Below, one piece after another: positions 45,134 to 48,319 of a DNA stretch of 48,319 nt. A program made the position numbers and the translations under genes. Source of the DNA: Clostridia bacterium (GTDB lineage Bacteria > Bacillota > Clostridia > Oscillospirales > CAG-272); contig JAFQFR010000052.1 in assembly GCA_017398595.1 (NCBI GenBank), forward strand, positions 1 through 48,319, written 5' to 3'. The notes below the pieces were generated by a model, which saw only the letters and a program-made list of their open reading frames with translations, ran no database searches and was not told the DNA's origin. The first letter of the stretch is position 1, and each line of letters starts with the position of its first letter.

Positions 45134-46291
45134 ATGTGCTTTTTTATTAATAGAACAAGAAGGAGAAGAGAAAAATTGAGACTGACTTGGATAAATAATA
45201 AATTCATTTGTAAAGATTTATATGCTCCGTTTAAAATAAATAAAGATTCAGATTATATAAATGACTTGAGAAATAAGTATGATATCGTAATGAGTCAAGC
45301 AAAAAATTCTGGGGCTGATGATGAGAGCTTGAGAATTATCGTCGATTTTAGTGCCAGAATACTTGAATCACTAGAGTTGTATTACAAAGCTGATATTGCA
45401 GAGAGTAACAATATCATTCTTGGATTGGTAAAAGATATAGGAAACAATCCATTTGCTGTAAATTCAGTTATCAACAGTGATGCGTTCCCTGGGCTTAAGA
45501 CCAACGAGTTACAATTCTTCAGAAGTAGGTTAGGCTCTCCTAACAAGGCGTTTAAATCAAAAGATATGATTCATTTGCCTAATTCTATGAGGGCCAAATC
45601 AGGAAACTATAGATTTAGCATTCCTGGAAATCCCAGTATGTATTTGGCTAATTCATCGTATGGATGTTGGATTGAAATGGGATGTCCGGCTGAAATAGAT
45701 TTTAATGTTTCACCGGTGTTACTGGAGGGAAATCAGAAGATATTTAATCTGGCTATTTCATTAAGAGATTTCAGATGCTTGAATGAATTTGAAAAAGAGA
45801 GAGTGCATTGCTGGCTGAAATTATATCTTCTTACTATCGCAACTTCTTACGTAGTAAAAGAGGAAAATAGGATATTTAAGTCAGAGTATATTATCTCACA
45901 ATCGTTAATGATGGCTTGTAAAAAAATGGGATACGACGGAATAGCTTATTATTCCCGCAGAGTAGATGATGAAGTGTTTGCTTTATGTGCTATCAATTTA
46001 GCATTGTTCGTTGATTATAACGGTGAATATTCCGATATGATCAGGCATATGAAAGTCGACGACGCTTTCAATTATTCCTTGTATAAACAATTGGATTACA
46101 GTTTGAAACACAAGAGGTATGAACTAAGATCGACTTATACCGAATATATTACCAATATTGGAAGTTACGATCGTCAGTATCCTTATAATGAAACTGATTT
46201 TTATCATTTTGATGAGTTCTTATTTACAACATGGAGAGACAAACCCAACGGTAAAGGTAAGGACGAAATTCCGTGGGGTGTTGAGTTTTAA
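45134..46291 (+). CDS. RES-domain protein, probable NAD-acting effector
   Basis: A 385-residue protein; GGAG lies 6 bases before the ATG at 45134. Residues 1-120 are mostly helical and unfamiliar. From about 125 to 295 the pattern fits a RES domain: FFRSR (R130), MRAKSGNYRFSIPGNPSMYLA with R160 and Y170, then E181, YIISQ (252-256), GYDGIAYYS (266-274) and NLALF (288-292). Known RES toxins degrade NAD+ using Arg, Tyr and Glu residues. No Xre-RES antitoxin partner is adjacent. The DNA is far richer in A and T than its surroundings, a sign of recent transfer. A toxin or phage-defence role is inferred. Confidence 0.7.
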   Translation: MCFFINRTRRRREKLRLTWINNKFICKDLYAPFKINKDSDYINDLRNKYDIVMSQAKNSGADDESLRIIVDFSARILESLELYYKADIAESNNIILGLVKDIGNNPFAVNSVINSDAFPGLKTNELQFFRSRLGSPNKAFKSKDMIHLPNSMRAKSGNYRFSIPGNPSMYLANSSYGCWIEMGCPAEIDFNVSPVLLEGNQKIFNLAISLRDFRCLNEFEKERVHCWLKLYLLTIATSYVVKEENRIFKSEYIISQSLMMACKKMGYDGIAYYSRRVDDEVFALCAINLALFVDYNGEYSDMIRHMKVDDAFNYSLYKQLDYSLKHKRYELRSTYTEYITNIGSYDRQYPYNETDFYHFDEFLFTTWRDKPNGKGKDEIPWGVEF

Positions 46292-46385
46292 TTGTTCTCG
46301 GCATAAGAGCATGCTTTAATTACATGCAGAGCAAACTACAGCCAATTATAGAGGTATTTTCTTTGTTTACTGCAAACCAAATTTT

Positions 46386-46412
46386 GAGGGCGCCTACTCG
46401 GCGCCCTCTTTT
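46386..46412 (+). terminator. Terminator after the RES gene
   Basis: GAGGGCGCC (46386-46394), loop TACTC, GGCGCCCTC (46400-46408), TTTT. The T-run favours plus-strand transcripts. The stop codon of the convergent recombinase gene (46394-46396) lies within it. Confidence 0.75.
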
Positions 46413-47854
46413 AGTTTCGCTTTCTCTTCTGCGATCTCCGCTTTTATTCTTTCAATCATCTCGGCGAGTTTGATTTCGCATTGCTCTTTCGTTTCGGCGT
46501 AGACGTTAAATTTCTTCCGTTTGCCGTTCGGCAATCTCGGGAAGAAACTGCCTTCCCAGAGGTTGTCATTGATCTGATACAGGCATCCCGTGCCGGATTT
46601 GCGTATCTTTCTCGGTATCGGCTCGGGATGTGGCTCTGTGGGAGCACACGGGGCGTTTACGTGCGGTTTCACCGTCTCCTCGGGTGTTTGCTCTACCACA
46701 GGCATCTGCGCGTTTGTGCCGCCGATTTTGCGGTCAATGCTCATCGCCGCCTGCATCTGCATCGTGTCGGTCATGTGGCTGTAGATATCCAGCGTCGTTG
46801 CCGCTGACACATGCCCGATGGTTGCCGACAATGTTTTCACGTCCATGCCGTTTTCCAGCGCCATTGTGGCGAAGGTATGGCGCAGATCGTGGAATCGCAC
46901 GTGCTTGCATCCCGCTCGCTTGAGCAGGATCGACAAAATGTCACCGACGGACGTGGGATACCGCGGCACGTCGGAGTTTTGCGGTGACGGGAACATCCAC
47001 CGCGAGCCCGTCGTTTCTTTATACTTTCTCAGCACTTCCACCAGTGACGGCGGCAGTACCACTGTGCGGATGGAGCTTTTTGTTTTCGGCACGGAGATCT
47101 CGATCTTGCCGTTCACCGCACACGCCTGGCGGACGATTTGGAGCTCGCCCGTTTGAAAGTTGAGGTCATCCCATTGCAGTCCCATCAGCTCCCCTCGGCG
47201 CATCCCCGTGCCCAGTTCCAGCAGGAACAGTTCATAGTATCCGTCCTCTTTGGCCTGGGCGAGGAACCGCTGTAGCTCGTCCTTGGTCAGCACCTGCATC
47301 TCCCGCGCTTTCTTGGGCGGTAATTTACACCCAATTGCAGGATTGACCCGTATCAGTCCTTCGGCTACCGCTTTTTCCAGAGCCATACGACAGCTTGCGT
47401 GGCAGGCTCGTACCATACGGTCGGACAGTCCGGGGCCGTATTTTTCAACGTACTTCTTTCGTCCGTTCCGCTTCAGCCGTGCGTAGAACTGTTGCAGATC
47501 GTTCTGCGTCAACTTGTTCAGCGGTATCTTGCCGATCTCGGGGATGATGTGGTCGTAGATGCGGTTTTCGTAGTTTTGCTGAGTCAACGGTCGGATGGCG
47601 GGCTTGGAGTAGTTCTCGTACCAGAACTCCATCCAATCGTCGAACAGCATATCCGGCTTGCACCGCGTACTCGGCGGTCGGTATTCTTCTTTCAGTTTTT
47701 CAAGCTTCTCGGCGCACTCGGTCTTGGTGTGAGCGAGGACGTTTTTGGTGATGGGCAGTCCTTTTTCATCGTAGCCGACCACCACACGGCCTTCCCAACG
47801 TCCATCGCTTCGTTTACGAATCATTCCTTCGCCGTTTTTTCTTCTTTTTGCCAT
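46394..47854 (-). CDS. Tyrosine recombinase/integrase with arm-like domains at both ends
   Basis: A 486-residue integrase; start at 47854 after AGGAGG. Residues 5-58 form an arm-binding-like domain (NGEGMIRKRSDGRWEG), followed by a SAM-like core-binding domain (65-175) and the catalytic domain with R219 (TGMRRGEL), a Lys near 257-259, HDLR (H322, R325), H348 and Tyr358 (DIYSH). Residues 419-470 repeat the arm pattern: SGTGCLYQINDNLWEG, a G-K-R turn, then V-x-A-x-T-K-x-x-C. It cuts and rejoins DNA at attachment sites. A second arm-like domain after the catalytic domain is unusual. Confidence 0.92.
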   Translation of the reverse strand: MAKRRKNGEGMIRKRSDGRWEGRVVVGYDEKGLPITKNVLAHTKTECAEKLEKLKEEYRPPSTRCKPDMLFDDWMEFWYENYSKPAIRPLTQQNYENRIYDHIIPEIGKIPLNKLTQNDLQQFYARLKRNGRKKYVEKYGPGLSDRMVRACHASCRMALEKAVAEGLIRVNPAIGCKLPPKKAREMQVLTKDELQRFLAQAKEDGYYELFLLELGTGMRRGELMGLQWDDLNFQTGELQIVRQACAVNGKIEISVPKTKSSIRTVVLPPSLVEVLRKYKETTGSRWMFPSPQNSDVPRYPTSVGDILSILLKRAGCKHVRFHDLRHTFATMALENGMDVKTLSATIGHVSAATTLDIYSHMTDTMQMQAAMSIDRKIGGTNAQMPVVEQTPEETVKPHVNAPCAPTEPHPEPIPRKIRKSGTGCLYQINDNLWEGSFFPRLPNGKRKKFNVYAETKEQCEIKLAEMIERIKAEIAEEKAKLKEGAE

Positions 47855-47899
47855 TCTTAGTTTTCCTCCTTTCTTCGGAAAATCCGTTAGGATTTTCGG

Positions 47900-47946
47900 G
47901 CGTGAACAACGAGAACTTGCGATTAGCACTCACTTGGAGTTCACGC
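47900..47946. repeat. 8-bp inverted repeat between the two integrase genes
   Basis: GCGTGAAC (47900-47907) and GTTCACGC (47939-47946) are perfect inverted copies around a 31-base loop, placed between the stop of the upstream recombinase and the ribosome site of the downstream one. Confidence 0.5.
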
Positions 47947-47947
47947 G

Positions 47948-48319
47948 TCACTCCTTTATGATCAAGTCTTCCATGAATCCGCCGACGATGCCCGACGCTC
48001 GCTTTTGCATGTCGGTGGTCACGTGGGTGTAGGTGTCCAGCGTGAAGCTGGCGTTGGTGTGGCCTAGAATTCGGGACAGCGTTTTCGCATCCACGCCGCC
48101 TGTCAGCGCGTGGGTGGCGAAGGTGTGGCGCAGATCGTGGAAGCGTATCAGCGGTAGTCCCGCTTGCCTCAGCAAGGTTTTCATACGGTTGTAGGGATAC
48201 TCGGGATGCATCGCCTCCTCAGGTCTATAGATGTTCGGGAAGATCCATTCACTCATTGCTGTTTTCTTTCGCTCTCGCAGGATCTCCGCGGTGCTCGGCG
48301 GCAGCAGGATGTTACGCAT
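47948..48319 (-). CDS. Second tyrosine recombinase, C-terminal part (cut by window edge)
   Basis: At least 123 residues are visible. An ATG lies exactly at the edge, but it is internal: RNILLPPSTAEILRERKKT aligns with RTVVLPPSLVEVLRKYKET in the middle of the neighbouring integrase. The visible part has HDLRHTFATHAL, the second catalytic His in ILGHTNAS, and the nucleophile Tyr in LDTYTHV. It is in tandem with the integrase at 46394-47854, and shares its orientation. It does not have a C-terminal arm-like domain. Confidence 0.88.
   Translation of the reverse strand: MRNILLPPSTAEILRERKKTAMSEWIFPNIYRPEEAMHPEYPYNRMKTLLRQAGLPLIRFHDLRHTFATHALTGGVDAKTLSRILGHTNASFTLDTYTHVTTDMQKRASGIVGGFMEDLIIKE

Larger units (their letters stand above)
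44766..48319. mobile_element. Integrated island at tRNA-Pro (right end outside window)
   Basis: The island begins where the tRNA-Pro fragment breaks off. It contains a spacer with several inverted repeats (AAAGTCC/GGACTTT, CTCAAAA/TTTTGAG, GCGTGG/CCACGC within 44795-44900), a complete tRNA-Pro, an AT-rich RES-domain gene and two tyrosine recombinase genes. Base use of the RES gene is clearly unlike the rest of the window. I see no conjugation, capsid or replication genes here, so the element type cannot be decided. Confidence 0.65.

Overview
The window looks like a mid-to-high GC, strictly anaerobic member of the Clostridia, probably an Oscillospiraceae-type gut fermenter. The reasons are AGGAGG-type ribosome binding sites, a pyruvate formate-lyase operon behind a ZTP riboswitch, a trimeric NADH-linked [FeFe] hydrogenase, an ECF transporter module, ClpE, DUF1846 and Clostridia-type repeat-rich secreted proteins. 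Gene calls are read directly from the sequence; family names come from motif recognition, without any database search.

Layout. 1-2592: a secreted repeat protein cut by the left edge, then a repeat-rich spacer. 2593-6664 (minus): a MacAB-like tripartite exporter operon. 6759-10506 (minus): an RluA-type pseudouridine synthase, hisS and an ABC exporter. 10713-12726: an aldo/keto reductase and an iron-sulfur flavoprotein, divergent from a MerR regulator, with a 19-bp-spacer MerR promoter between them. 12794-12884: tRNA-Ser. 13078-16635 (plus): a DUF2500-like protein, then a ZTP riboswitch with terminator in front of pflB-pflA. 16679-22569: M42 peptidase, asnA, DUF1846 protein and lactate permease, each a separate unit. 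22631-24268: a second secreted repeat protein, paralogous to the first.

24440-33222 (minus) is the richest part. An upstream operon (DRTGG protein, RsbW-like ATPase, sensory-type [FeFe] hydrogenase, second DRTGG protein, PHP protein) is followed by the structural operon of the NuoE-like subunit, another ATPase, a [2Fe-2S] protein, the NuoF-like subunit and HydA. Both operons start from promoters sharing a 15-bp element and the -10 region at identical spacing, so they look co-regulated. An XRE regulator is divergent from the upstream operon. Downstream of hydA, twin terminators enclose a strongly structured 150-bp segment that may be a small RNA.

34041-44447 (minus) is a long housekeeping operon read from ruvC: ruvC, RlmI-like methyltransferase, ecfA1, ecfA2, ecfT, truA, a DUF5711 gene split by a frameshift, cvpA-like, pgsA-like, clpE and mrp.

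44586-48319 is a tRNA-linked mobile island. A strong promoter reads into a tRNA-Pro gene broken at its anticodon stem. A complete tRNA-Pro(TGG), an AT-rich RES-domain protein and two tandem tyrosine recombinases follow; the second recombinase runs off the right edge. The nearer recombinase seems to carry an arm-binding-like domain at both ends.
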